A stretch of DNA of 9,954 nt from Bacteroidales bacterium (GCA_021106655.1 JAIOTT010000391.1:1-9954), one strand, 5' to 3'; shown: positions 1-7,547, numbered from the stretch's first letter. A program made the numbers and translations. The notes: generated by a model not told the origin, from the letters alone.

Positions 1-190
1 TAAGATCATGATAAATAAATGTAGCAGGAAGATATGAATAATAATGGAGTGCATCCCAGTAGATGATTTTTTTATCCTGCTTCCAAAAACTAAGGTCAAA
101 ACTAATAGAGAGTACCAGAATAATAATCACCCAGTTCACTATCCTTGCCCGATGCTTTTCCAGTACTTTATTGAATTTTAATATGACCAT
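1..190 (-). CDS. GT-C-like polytopic membrane protein, N-terminal part only (cut by window edge)
   Basis: Reading leftwards from the ATG at 190-188, 63 codons stay open to the window edge; an in-frame TAA at 199-197 just upstream fixes this as the start. The translation begins MVILKF, has a hydrophobic segment at about residues 17-33, then an acidic and aromatic stretch ending HYYSYLPATFIYHDL. It aligns without gaps to the N-terminus of the neighbouring 458-aa membrane protein (249-1625), with 37 of 63 residues identical, including ARIVNW and YSYLPATFI. It is therefore a tandem paralogue, 58 nt downstream of that gene on the same strand and probably co-transcribed with it. By analogy with GT-C glycosyltransferases, the Asp in the first outer loop (residue 46) could be catalytic. 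The start is well supported. The function is inferred from the paralogue, and the rest of the gene is outside the window. Confidence 0.85.
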   Translation of the reverse strand, partial: MVILKFNKVLEKHRARIVNWVIIILVLSISFDLSFWKQDKKIIYWDALHYYSYLPATFIYHDL

Positions 191-248
191 ACAATCTTAT
201 ATAGTTAATTCTTACTCCTTTAATTTACTTGTGATTGTTTTCTGATGA

Positions 249-1625
249 TCATTTCCCCTGTTTGGCTGCTTCATAATCAGGTTGTTCAAGCAGTTCCCAA
301 AATTCAATAGTTGGATGAATGCGCCCGAATGAATCCCAGTATGCGGCCTTGGTCATAGAGTCCCAATGAATTGCACCGTAATAATATTGCCTTGTCTGAA
401 AATGATTAAACCAGATAAAAGTAAAAATAACAATTATGGTTAATATTCTGAATATTATTTTTTGATTAAAGCACCAGCTTAGGAATGCTGCTAATGGAAT
501 GGCCAGTACAACATAAGAATCAATAAATGCTCTTAATCCAAATCCTCCCCCATACCACCACGACCACCATGATAAAACAATATAAATATTTAGGATAGTG
601 TAAATCAAAATAGGCAGGAAAAATTCTTTTTGTTTTCGTAATAAAAAAGGGATCCCGATCAAGGCAAAAACCATAATGGGAGTATATAACAACCATCCCT
701 TTCTGTAACTGAATAAGCCACTGATAATTTGGGGATTATCAAAGAAAAATCCTTCACCCTCATAAGAATAATAGATATAATGACCAGTCACGTATTTCCA
801 ATATAGCATCTGTGGGATCCAGACAATAAGAAATGCCAGAATCATTAGTAGTATTAATCTGTATTCCTTAATAAGAGAAATGATCCTTTCTTTAAAAGAA
901 CTCCAGGAATATACCTTATATAGCAAGATAAAAATCAGAATAATAATATTTGTAGGCCTTATCAATGTTATCAATCCGGTTAATAAGCCCAGCAGAATTG
1001 TGTTTTTATAAGTAGGATTGTCAACCCATTTTATCAGGAAAAAGATAAATACAGTTGTTGCTGAAAAAACAAATGTGTGTGACATTGTGGGTTCAGTAGT
1101 TGTATAATGCAGAAGATTGGTGCCTATAACTACTGATAAACAAGTTAATGCAGTTATCCATTCGGAAAAATATATTTTCAGGATCTTTCGTAAATAGAAT
1201 AATCCGATAGCAAGATAAAAAATAGCACTCATTGCAAGAGCAAAGCGGTATGGTTTTGAAAAACCGTTTGGCTCATAATCATAAACATGAGCTGCAATAT
1301 GTCCAATAAAAAAGAATGGTGCATATAAAAATGAAACTCCCATACTCATCTTTGCCATTAGCTTGCCATTTGGAGAGGGTCTGGGCCAGAACTTGTTTCT
1401 ATATTTTGCAGGATCTTTTTTTACGAAATCCAGGGCCAGGTCATGATGAATAAAGGTAGCAGGAAGGTATGAATAATAATAAAGTACATCAGAATAAAAT
1501 ATCTTATTTTCCTGATCCCATAATTTCAGATCGAAGCATAAGTTAATAATAAAAAGAATTATCAGCCAGTTCACTATTCGCGCCCTGTTTTTCTCTATTA
1601 TGTTGAAGAATTTTATCATGAGCAT
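249..1625 (-). CDS. Polytopic membrane protein, probable GT-C-fold glycosyltransferase
   Basis: 458 residues with about 9-11 hydrophobic segments (for example near 17-33, 128-146, 157-172, 184-199, 207-236, 256-272, 312-330, 336-353, 371-385, 390-406). After the first segment comes a loop with Asp46 followed by YYYSYLPA (49-56). Later there are RPTN (223-226) and a Trp-rich WSWWYGGG followed by GLR and an Asp (354-369). This layout is typical of GT-C enzymes, which use polyprenyl-phosphate sugars on the outer face of the membrane and have an acidic residue in the first periplasmic loop. The start MLMIKF aligns exactly with the start of the downstream paralogue, which supports this ATG. The gene begins 1 nt after the stop of the methyltransferase at 1627-2445, so the two are probably translated together. 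Acceptor and donor are unknown. The fold is inferred from topology and motifs, not from a profile match. Confidence 0.85.
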   Translation of the reverse strand: MLMIKFFNIIEKNRARIVNWLIILFIINLCFDLKLWDQENKIFYSDVLYYYSYLPATFIHHDLALDFVKKDPAKYRNKFWPRPSPNGKLMAKMSMGVSFLYAPFFFIGHIAAHVYDYEPNGFSKPYRFALAMSAIFYLAIGLFYLRKILKIYFSEWITALTCLSVVIGTNLLHYTTTEPTMSHTFVFSATTVFIFFLIKWVDNPTYKNTILLGLLTGLITLIRPTNIIILIFILLYKVYSWSSFKERIISLIKEYRLILLMILAFLIVWIPQMLYWKYVTGHYIYYSYEGEGFFFDNPQIISGLFSYRKGWLLYTPIMVFALIGIPFLLRKQKEFFLPILIYTILNIYIVLSWWSWWYGGGFGLRAFIDSYVVLAIPLAAFLSWCFNQKIIFRILTIIVIFTFIWFNHFQTRQYYYGAIHWDSMTKAAYWDSFGRIHPTIEFWELLEQPDYEAAKQGK

Positions 1626-1626
1626 T

Positions 1627-2445
1627 CTATCTCTTTATTATTGCTGTAAAGTTAACCCCGAAAAAGAAATACTGTCGTAATACATTTGACTTTTTATAGA
1701 GTTCCCTTTCTTTTGTAATCACTTTATCCATACCATGCTTTCTAAAAGCAGAAGGAGGATATAATCTGATATATTCTGTGTTATTCGACTCAACCTCAAA
1801 ATTATTATTCTGAAAGGTTTTTTCCCAGGAAGCCATACTCCTTGTGTTTTCATTTCCAAACAACATTTTCTCTTCAAGCTTTTCATCATAAACCTCTACT
1901 ATCCTTTTGAAACCCCTTTCTCTAAAATGTTTTAGATTACAAACAATATTGCTTCCGTTTTCTTCGCTTACAAGTATCTTTCCTGAAGCTTTTAAAATTC
2001 TGTGAAAAATCTTTAACGCATCATCGATAGGTTCAAGATGATGTAAGGTATCCTGAGCTATGATATAATCAAATTCTTCATCATTATATTTTGATCTGAA
2101 AATATTTTCATATTTGAATTGTATATTTGAAGTATCAAAATAATTTCCCCAGTAAATAAGCCTGTTCTCAATTTCCTTATAATAATACTCCAGGGTTGTT
2201 CCAATAACTTTGTAGCCTAAAAGCCCCAGTAAAATTGATGTCGTTCCATATCCGCAACCAACATCTAAAATAAGTGCGTCTTTTTTATCAATATTATTTA
2301 CTATGTATTCTAATCGTTGCTGATAATATGACCTTCTGAAAAGATAACTTGATTTTGAATTGATTATCCTATGATATTGCCTTAACTGACTATTTTCTTC
2401 CAGCTCTTTAAGAAATATTTCAAAAAAAGTTTCAATACTTTTCAT
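1627..2445 (-). CDS. Class I SAM-dependent methyltransferase
   Basis: 272 residues, predicted soluble. The SAM-binding motif I is clear: LILDVGCGYGTT (58-69), at the end of the first Rossmann strand. An acidic residue after the second strand (Glu86, in TTLEYYY) is a candidate for binding the SAM ribose. The post-motif stretch EFDYIIAQDTLHHLEP (124-139) and the following LKASGKILVSEE (151-162) match the usual motifs II and III of the Methyltransf_11/25 type. The C-terminal 100 residues form a variable, probably substrate-binding part. It is the first gene of a minus-strand run, and its TAG ends 1 nt before the ATG of a GT-C-like membrane protein. Its substrate may therefore be a sugar, lipid or small molecule in the same envelope pathway; this is inference. 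The ATG at 2445 is the only good start before AT-rich non-coding DNA. Confidence 0.9.
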   Translation of the reverse strand: MKSIETFFEIFLKELEENSQLRQYHRIINSKSSYLFRRSYYQQRLEYIVNNIDKKDALILDVGCGYGTTSILLGLLGYKVIGTTLEYYYKEIENRLIYWGNYFDTSNIQFKYENIFRSKYNDEEFDYIIAQDTLHHLEPIDDALKIFHRILKASGKILVSEENGSNIVCNLKHFRERGFKRIVEVYDEKLEEKMLFGNENTRSMASWEKTFQNNNFEVESNNTEYIRLYPPSAFRKHGMDKVITKERELYKKSNVLRQYFFFGVNFTAIIKR

Positions 2446-2509
2446 ATGGGTTAAATAAACAATTATTTTTACTGTGCAATTTACGAATTTAGTAGGAATT
2501 ATGATGTTT

Positions 2510-2611
2510 TTTTACCCTCCCCAACCCCTCCCTACGAGTAGGGAGGGGCTTAGGCAGGTATGTGTAGAGCAGTTCTCCCCTTGCTCGCAGGGGGAGTTAG
2601 AGGGGGTAAAA
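2510..2611. repeat. C/G-rich palindromic intergenic repeat, MITE-like
   Basis: About 102 bp unlike its AT-rich surroundings. It contains a perfect hairpin: CCCCTCCCTA, a 4-nt loop CGAG, then TAGGGAGGGG (2524-2547). A second, imperfect hairpin follows, CTCCCC paired with GGGGAG around GCTCGC (about 2575-2596). The ends are related as an imperfect inverted repeat: 2514-2531 matches the reverse complement of 2590-2607 at 13 of 18 positions, and all differences are C/T. The whole unit can thus fold as one long stem carrying two internal hairpins. No coding capacity of its own is seen. I recognise this C-rich/G-rich style as a common dispersed intergenic repeat in Bacteroidota, from memory and not from a search. 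It lies between two divergent genes and ends 14 nt before the FkbM start codon. Confidence 0.75.
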
Positions 2612-2625
2612 GAAAAATATTAAGT

Positions 2626-3357
2626 ATGAAAAATTGGATAATCCACATTTTGCAAAAAATTTTGGGATTTGAGACGTATACTTTCATTTTCTCCATTTTT
2701 GTTATTTTGAAGTTAAGATGGGACAAAAACGAAAAAGATTTTCTTAAATTATTTGATTTAATAAAAGAAGATGGATTGGTGTTGGATATTGGTGCAAATA
2801 TAGGTGTAATGACTTATCATTTTGCAAGAAAATTAAAAAAATCTAAGGTTCTGGCTTTTGAACCAATTCCTTATAATGTTAAAACTTTAAATAGAATAAT
2901 TTCTCTTTTTAAACTTTCAAATGTAAAGGTATATAATATTGCTTTAAGTGATGCTGATGGCAAAGTGAAGATGATAATGCCTGTTATTAATTCAGCAAAA
3001 AAACAAGGTCTAAGTCATGTAAGTAGTACTGCGACTGCAAATAATGAAAGTGGAGAAGAGTTTGAAGTTTTTGGAAAACGTTTAGATAGTCTTGAAGAGG
3101 TAATAAATACAAAAGAAAGAATTACTGCTATGAAGATAGACGTTGAAGGGCATGAATTAAATGTTTTACGAGGTGCTGTTGGTACGATCCGTAAACACAA
3201 GCCGATAATTTACTGTGAATTATGGCCGGGTGAGCAAAGAAATGCTACAATTGAACTTATGCAATCTTTGGATTATACAAGCAAGGTTTTAGTTGATAAT
3301 AATTTTGTTGATTATGCCGATCACCCCAACCAGAACTTCTTTTTTATTCCTAAATAA
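2626..3357 (+). CDS. FkbM family methyltransferase
   Basis: 243 residues from the chosen ATG. It carries the SAM motif VLDIGANIGVMTYHFA (52-67), the FEP of the second strand (78-80, LAFEPIPYN) and the family hallmark MKIDVEGHELNVLRGA (169-184), followed by IIYCELW (194-200). These define the FkbM/Methyltransf_21 family, whose members O-methylate sugars, polyketides or other secondary products, often in surface-polysaccharide clusters. The frame stays open upstream to an ATG at 2560, but those 22 extra codons read through the palindromic repeat and give an unlikely Gly/Arg-rich peptide. MKNWIIHIL at 2626 is a more natural start. The N-terminal 30 residues are hydrophobic and may be membrane-associated. 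It is the only plus-strand gene between minus-strand neighbours, is AT-rich, and has repeats on both sides, which suggests it was acquired or moved as a unit. The substrate is unknown. Confidence 0.9.
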   Translation: MKNWIIHILQKILGFETYTFIFSIFVILKLRWDKNEKDFLKLFDLIKEDGLVLDIGANIGVMTYHFARKLKKSKVLAFEPIPYNVKTLNRIISLFKLSNVKVYNIALSDADGKVKMIMPVINSAKKQGLSHVSSTATANNESGEEFEVFGKRLDSLEEVINTKERITAMKIDVEGHELNVLRGAVGTIRKHKPIIYCELWPGEQRNATIELMQSLDYTSKVLVDNNFVDYADHPNQNFFFIPK

Positions 3358-3367
3358 TCTATTGAGT

Positions 3368-3440
3368 CCTGTCAGGCTGAATCCATATCCTGTCATGCTG
3401 AGCGCCTGCCCTGAGCGGAGTCGAAGGGGAGTCGAAGCAT
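3368..3440. repeat. Nested palindromic intergenic repeat (GTCATGCTGAGC...GTCGAAGCAT type)
   Basis: The core at 3389-3440 starts CCTGTCATGCTGAGCG and ends GTCGAAGCAT, with ATGCT (3395-3399) complementary to AGCAT (3436-3440). CTGAGCG occurs at 3398-3404 and again at 3411-3417; GTCGAAG occurs at 3420-3426 and again at 3431-3437. One copy therefore sits inside another. A degenerate half copy, CCTGTCAGGCTGAA (3368-3381), lies just before and matches 3389-3402 at 12 of 14 bases. I recognise this as a widespread dispersed repeat in Bacteroidota, from memory. It lies between two convergent genes (stops at 3357 and 3482), where it might act as a processing or termination structure, but there is no U-tract typical of an intrinsic terminator. 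Confidence 0.75.
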
Positions 3441-3481
3441 TGGCACTAATTTTTATAAACTTCTCTGCTTAGAATCCCTTT

Positions 3482-5194
3482 TTAATTCGTGGCAACAATA
3501 AATTCAATTAATGTTTCTCTTGTCTCTTGATTTAAGAATAGAACTTTTCTTGTTACTGATTCTCTATCAAGAATCTCCCACACCCTTTTCTCAATTTCCA
3601 CTAGACGATTAGCTCTTTCCCTTCCAATATATACATAAAATGACCCGTCTGTCTTGTTGAGTATGTATTGAAAATCTACGAAATCATCCCAGTGATAAAA
3701 CTTATCTGACCAGCTTACATAATGATATGCATTAGGGAATTTCTTCATAAGATACGGTTTAAAAATACCTTTTCGGTTATAACTCGTCATAAATCCTTCA
3801 TTCTGTGCATATTCTATAAATGGTGTGCCATAATATGGTCCGGTAATAATAATAGGTTTATCCTTGTTAACTAAAGGTATAATGCTATTATATGATTGTT
3901 GAAGGGATTCCTTTCTTTTGCTTATTCCCTCCAGTGAATCACCAAGGTTTAATGCTTGCACATATGAAATAATCACTGCTAATATTAAAAAAAGTGATAA
4001 TACGACTCCTTTATATCTTTTGAAAGGAAGTTGTTTGTGGACATGCGCAATCAATAATGCTGATAGTATTAGGAGTATATATTTAAAAATATAGAAAGGC
4101 ATAAAATAATGCAAGGCAAAATGCTTTAAGGTGAAAACAATACATACAATAATTGAAATATTAATAGCGAATATTGCACGGATGATCTTTATATTTATCT
4201 GGTCAGGATTTCTAAATGGCTTAAATAAAAACAATATACCTAATAGGGAAGACGCAATTAATATGTAGAAAAAACCCTTATCAAAACTGAAAAGATATTT
4301 GAAATTTCCCGGTACTGTTGTCAGGTTAATAAAACTCTTGTCCCCTGCACCGTGCATTCCACTATGAGTAAATATTCCTGTTACCCATTCATAGAAAACA
4401 CTGAAATTAACAATAACAGGATATGCGAAAATTACGAAAAATAGAATTGAGTATAATAAATACTTGATCTTTTGCTTTAGTGAGGTGTTTAATAATATCA
4501 GAGATAATAGTAGCACTGGGATAAAAGAGAGTTTACATGCAATACCAAATCCGGTAATAAGACCGAAGAGTACAATATAGCTGCGGTTGTTATTTGTTTT
4601 GTTTTCAACAAAAATATATCTGATAATCAGCAAACCAAACAACAATAATGGCATTATCATTATCGACTCAGGAAGTAATCGGCCTGAGATACTTAACACT
4701 GAAGAATTCCCAAAGGGAGCTAGTTGGATTAATAAACCCAGAATAAGAGACCCGGTATACTTCGTTGTATATATTCCACAAATCAGCAAAATGAATGCTG
4801 TTAGTATATTCATAAACAAATTGGCAGCGTGAATGTACTTTTCTGGATTATCAATAAAATCCTGTATAAATTCTTCATCAGGTTGAAAAATGTAAACTAA
4901 CCTTGCAGAGATACCAATTAAATATTGCAAGGGGGTTCCCGGATGTGCTATATATTCAACATCCGGATTTCCTTTGGCAATAGTAATTCCATTGTAAAGA
5001 TGAAAATACTCAGGATCGACAGATCCCTGATAGAATGGACTATGATGGAAGTGAATTGTTGATGTAGTTAATAGAAAAACTATTGGGATTATTAGAAATA
5101 CAAGAATACAATAATGTTTAAGTAGAATGTCTTTTAAAGTCTGAAAAATTGGATTAAAAAAATCGAATAAAAGAGCAATAGCTTTGTTTTTCAT
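3482..5194 (-). CDS. Polytopic membrane protein with GT-C-like topology and soluble C-terminal domain
   Basis: 570 residues. A cytoplasmic N-terminus is followed by a first membrane segment at about 27-45 and a large outer loop with DPEYFHLYNG (60-69) and HPGTPLQYL (84-92). Further hydrophobic segments lie near 126-142, 146-160, 174-195, 206-236, 245-264, 307-324, 338-355, 364-384 and 396-414, then a soluble stretch of about 150 residues. Asp60 and Glu62 after the first membrane helix and KHFALHYFMP (357-366) near a late helix fit the pattern of polyprenyl-phosphate-sugar-dependent GT-C transferases. It shows no clear sequence similarity to the 458-aa GT-C-like protein at 249-1625. It starts 27 nt after the stop of pbp1A on the same strand, so it is probably in that transcription unit. 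Membrane location is well supported. Glycosyltransferase activity is inferred, and the substrate is unknown. Confidence 0.85.
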   Translation of the reverse strand: MKNKAIALLFDFFNPIFQTLKDILLKHYCILVFLIIPIVFLLTTSTIHFHHSPFYQGSVDPEYFHLYNGITIAKGNPDVEYIAHPGTPLQYLIGISARLVYIFQPDEEFIQDFIDNPEKYIHAANLFMNILTAFILLICGIYTTKYTGSLILGLLIQLAPFGNSSVLSISGRLLPESIMIMPLLLFGLLIIRYIFVENKTNNNRSYIVLFGLITGFGIACKLSFIPVLLLSLILLNTSLKQKIKYLLYSILFFVIFAYPVIVNFSVFYEWVTGIFTHSGMHGAGDKSFINLTTVPGNFKYLFSFDKGFFYILIASSLLGILFLFKPFRNPDQINIKIIRAIFAINISIIVCIVFTLKHFALHYFMPFYIFKYILLILSALLIAHVHKQLPFKRYKGVVLSLFLILAVIISYVQALNLGDSLEGISKRKESLQQSYNSIIPLVNKDKPIIITGPYYGTPFIEYAQNEGFMTSYNRKGIFKPYLMKKFPNAYHYVSWSDKFYHWDDFVDFQYILNKTDGSFYVYIGRERANRLVEIEKRVWEILDRESVTRKVLFLNQETRETLIEFIVATN

Positions 5195-5221
5195 TGACTG
5201 TTAATTTATGAATCTCTCTCC

Positions 5222-7468
5222 TCAGAACTTTTCATCATCAAAGGGGTTATCAGGATCGCTATGCTGTTCGATGTTGTCACAGTCAGTCTCAGATATTAAT
5301 CCACTTGATGGTTTTTCAAAACCTTCCTGAGAGATATTAAGGGTAGTATCGCTATAGATCTCTTTCATATACAGAGCCCAGATTGGAAGTGCCATGTTTG
5401 CACCCTGTCCCTGGGTGATTCCTCTAAAATGGACACTTCTGTCTTCCGCTCCCACCCATACACCTGTAACCAGGTCAGGTGTAATGCCAATAAACCAACC
5501 ATCGGAATGATTTTGTGTGGTTCCGGTTTTCCCTGCTATCTCCTGATTAAACTTATATTTATACCTGAGACGGATCCCTGTGCCTTCACTAACGACACCT
5601 TTCAGAAGATCGAGCATAAGATAAGCTGTTTCCTCATTCATTGCTTCTTGCTGATAGGGGATGAATTTTTCTATGATATTACCATTCTTATCTTCTATAC
5701 GGGTTATAAATATTGGTTCCTTGTATACACCTTTATTTACAAATGTGTTTAAGTCACCGACCATTTCATAAAGGGAAATATCAGGAGTGCCAAGACAAAT
5801 TGACGGGACTGTGTCGAAATTACTTGTGACACCCATTTTACGGGCTATCTGTATTAAAGCCGTTGGTGAGTACTGTTTCATTAAAAAGGCTGAAATATAA
5901 TTAACAGAGTTTGCCAGAGCCCATTTTAGTGTTACCATTTCTCCTTCTTTGTCATCGGAAGAGTTTCTTGGGGTCCAGAGAGTTCCATCATAAAGTTCAA
6001 AAGAAACAGGGACATTAGGAACTTTAGAACATGGAGAAAATTCACCTTCCTGCATGGCAAGTGTATATAAAAAAGGTTTAAAAATTGAACCCACCTGTCT
6101 TTTACCAACCTTTACATGATCATATTTGAAATAGCGGTAATCAATTCCACCGACATAGGCACGGACATAAGCTGTCTGAGGTTCTATCGACATCATTCCT
6201 GCAAGAAGAAAATATTTATAATATCTGATAGAATCCCGCGGGCTTAAAAGAGTATCTATATCACCATCCCACGAAAACAATGTCATCTCAACCGGTGTGT
6301 CGAAAATCATTTTTATAGAGTCTGAAGGCATACCGGCTTTCCGGAGGTTTCTGTATCTGTCGGAGCGTCGCATAGCCTGTACAATAAGACTATCAATTTG
6401 TCTTGTCTTCAGGTGGCGATCAAATGGAGCATTTCTCCGGCCTTTCCAGTGTGTGTAAAATGCAGGTTGCAGGTCTTTACCCATATGCTCTTGCATAGCA
6501 TTCTCAGCATATTGCTGCATTTTTGAATTAATAGTAGTATGTATCCTCAGACCATCTTTATATAAATTATAAGGGTTTCCATCAGCTTTAAAATGTGTAT
6601 TGCACCAATTCTTTAAATAAGTCCTTAGATATTCCCTGAAATAAGTTGCTAATCCCGTATTATGATCCTGCATCCTGAAATTCGACATATCGACAGGAAT
6701 GACTTTTAATGAATCGTATTCCTCCATTGAAATATAGTCATATCTTCTCATCTGGCCTAAAACCACACTCCTTCTTTGCATTGCTCTCTCGGGGTTTCTG
6801 ACAGGGGAATACCTTGTTGGAGCCTTAAGAATACCTACCAATAAGGCAGCCTCCTCTTTGTTTATATCCAGAGGCGTTTTATTAAAAAAAGTTTTTGCGG
6901 CTGATTTTACACCAAAAGCCTGACTACCAAAAGGAACAGTGTTAAAGTACATTGCAATTATCTCGTCTTTCGAATAATTACGCTCCAGCTTTGTAGCCGT
7001 AACCCATTCTTTAAACTTAATGATAAGGGTTTCAAAAATATTCCTGTTAGCCTTTCTGGGAAAGAGGTTTTTTGCTAATTGTTGTGTGATGGTGCTACCA
7101 CCACCTTTATGACTGAATGTAGCAACACCAAGTATTACCCTGATCAAAGCCTTACCATCAACCCCACTGTGATCTTCAAACCTGATATCTTCGGTTGCAA
7201 GTAGCGCCTGGATAAGATTTGGTGAAAGATCGCTATAATGAATATTTGACCGGTTCTCGAAATAATACTTTCCTAAAAGCTGCTGGTCGGCAGAGATAAT
7301 TTCTGAAGCAAGATTGCTTTTGGGATTTTCAAGCTCCTCGAATGAAGGCATAAAGCCTAGCCAACCAAGTGATATAGATATGAACAATATCAATATCAAA
7401 CCTAAGATTGAAAAATAAATGATCCAGAACCACTTTAAAAACCTGCGAACTTTACTTCTATTTGTCAT
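5222..7468 (-). CDS. mrcA: Penicillin-binding protein 1A (bifunctional peptidoglycan transglycosylase/transpeptidase)
   Basis: 748 residues from the chosen ATG. One N-terminal membrane anchor (about 11-33) is followed by a GT51 glycosyltransferase domain: ATEDIRFEDHSG (91-102, catalytic Glu93), GGSTITQQLAKNLF (123-136), KEWVTATKLE (153-162, Glu154) and LVGILKAPTRYSP (210-222). The penicillin-binding transpeptidase domain has all three active-site motifs: SIFK (461-464, nucleophile Ser461), SVN (521-523) and KTGT (647-650). It ends in an acidic tail. It polymerises lipid II and cross-links peptidoglycan on the outer face of the inner membrane. The frame is open upstream to an ATG at 7546, but most of that extension is read from a palindromic repeat (7496-7547). 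MTNRSKVRRF at 7468, a basic stretch before the anchor, is the likely start; an ATG at 7477 is also possible. A GT-C-like gene follows after 27 nt. Confidence 0.96.
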   Translation of the reverse strand: MTNRSKVRRFLKWFWIIYFSILGLILILFISISLGWLGFMPSFEELENPKSNLASEIISADQQLLGKYYFENRSNIHYSDLSPNLIQALLATEDIRFEDHSGVDGKALIRVILGVATFSHKGGGSTITQQLAKNLFPRKANRNIFETLIIKFKEWVTATKLERNYSKDEIIAMYFNTVPFGSQAFGVKSAAKTFFNKTPLDINKEEAALLVGILKAPTRYSPVRNPERAMQRRSVVLGQMRRYDYISMEEYDSLKVIPVDMSNFRMQDHNTGLATYFREYLRTYLKNWCNTHFKADGNPYNLYKDGLRIHTTINSKMQQYAENAMQEHMGKDLQPAFYTHWKGRRNAPFDRHLKTRQIDSLIVQAMRRSDRYRNLRKAGMPSDSIKMIFDTPVEMTLFSWDGDIDTLLSPRDSIRYYKYFLLAGMMSIEPQTAYVRAYVGGIDYRYFKYDHVKVGKRQVGSIFKPFLYTLAMQEGEFSPCSKVPNVPVSFELYDGTLWTPRNSSDDKEGEMVTLKWALANSVNYISAFLMKQYSPTALIQIARKMGVTSNFDTVPSICLGTPDISLYEMVGDLNTFVNKGVYKEPIFITRIEDKNGNIIEKFIPYQQEAMNEETAYLMLDLLKGVVSEGTGIRLRYKYKFNQEIAGKTGTTQNHSDGWFIGITPDLVTGVWVGAEDRSVHFRGITQGQGANMALPIWALYMKEIYSDTTLNISQEGFEKPSSGLISETDCDNIEQHSDPDNPFDDEKF

Positions 7469-7495
7469 ACTGTACATATACAAACTCAATTTATT

Positions 7496-7547
7496 GTTGC
7501 GGGTTGCGGGTTGCGAGATCAAGAACCTGCAACTCGTAACGCGCAAC
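7496..7547. repeat. Imperfect inverted repeat with GTTGCGG heptads
   Basis: The left arm consists of three tandem heptads, GTTGCGG, GTTGCGG and GTTGCGA (7496-7516). The right arm ends GTAACGCGCAAC (7536-7547). Positions 7496-7514 match the reverse complement of 7529-7547 at 16 of 19 bases, enclosing a loop of about 14 nt. It is markedly more GC-rich than the flanking DNA. The style resembles dispersed GTTGCGGGTTGCGGG repeats I recall from Bacteroidota genomes; no search was possible. It lies 28 nt upstream of the pbp1A start, so it would form a hairpin in the mRNA leader if transcription starts upstream of it. Confidence 0.7.

Noticed and set aside
63..245. Plus-strand open frame of 60 codons
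   Set aside because: It lies opposite the N-terminal part of the minus-strand membrane protein gene, whose translation clearly matches its paralogue. The plus-strand product has no recognisable feature.
2560..2625. Upstream ATG as the FkbM start
   Set aside because: The extra 22 codons are read from a palindromic repeat and do not resemble a leader or conserved N-terminus. The ATG at 2626 is preferred.
3015..3200. Minus-strand open frame of 61 codons
   Set aside because: It lies wholly inside the FkbM methyltransferase gene, opposite its conserved motifs.
3358..3481. Intrinsic terminator between the convergent genes
   Set aside because: The palindrome is not followed by a U-tract on either strand, so it is better called a dispersed repeat.
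4587..4832. Plus-strand open frame of 81 codons
   Set aside because: Shadow of the 570-aa membrane protein gene, with no motif of its own.
5429..5752. Plus-strand open frame of 107 codons
   Set aside because: It lies opposite the pbp1A transpeptidase region including the KTGT motif. The antisense product shows no family features.
7496..7516. GTTGCGG units as a CRISPR-like or direct-repeat array
   Set aside because: Only three contiguous 7-bp units with no spacers, and they form one arm of an inverted repeat.
7469..7546. Upstream ATG as the pbp1A start
   Set aside because: Much of the extension is repeat-derived, and it would put about 26 residues before the normal basic N-terminus and membrane anchor.
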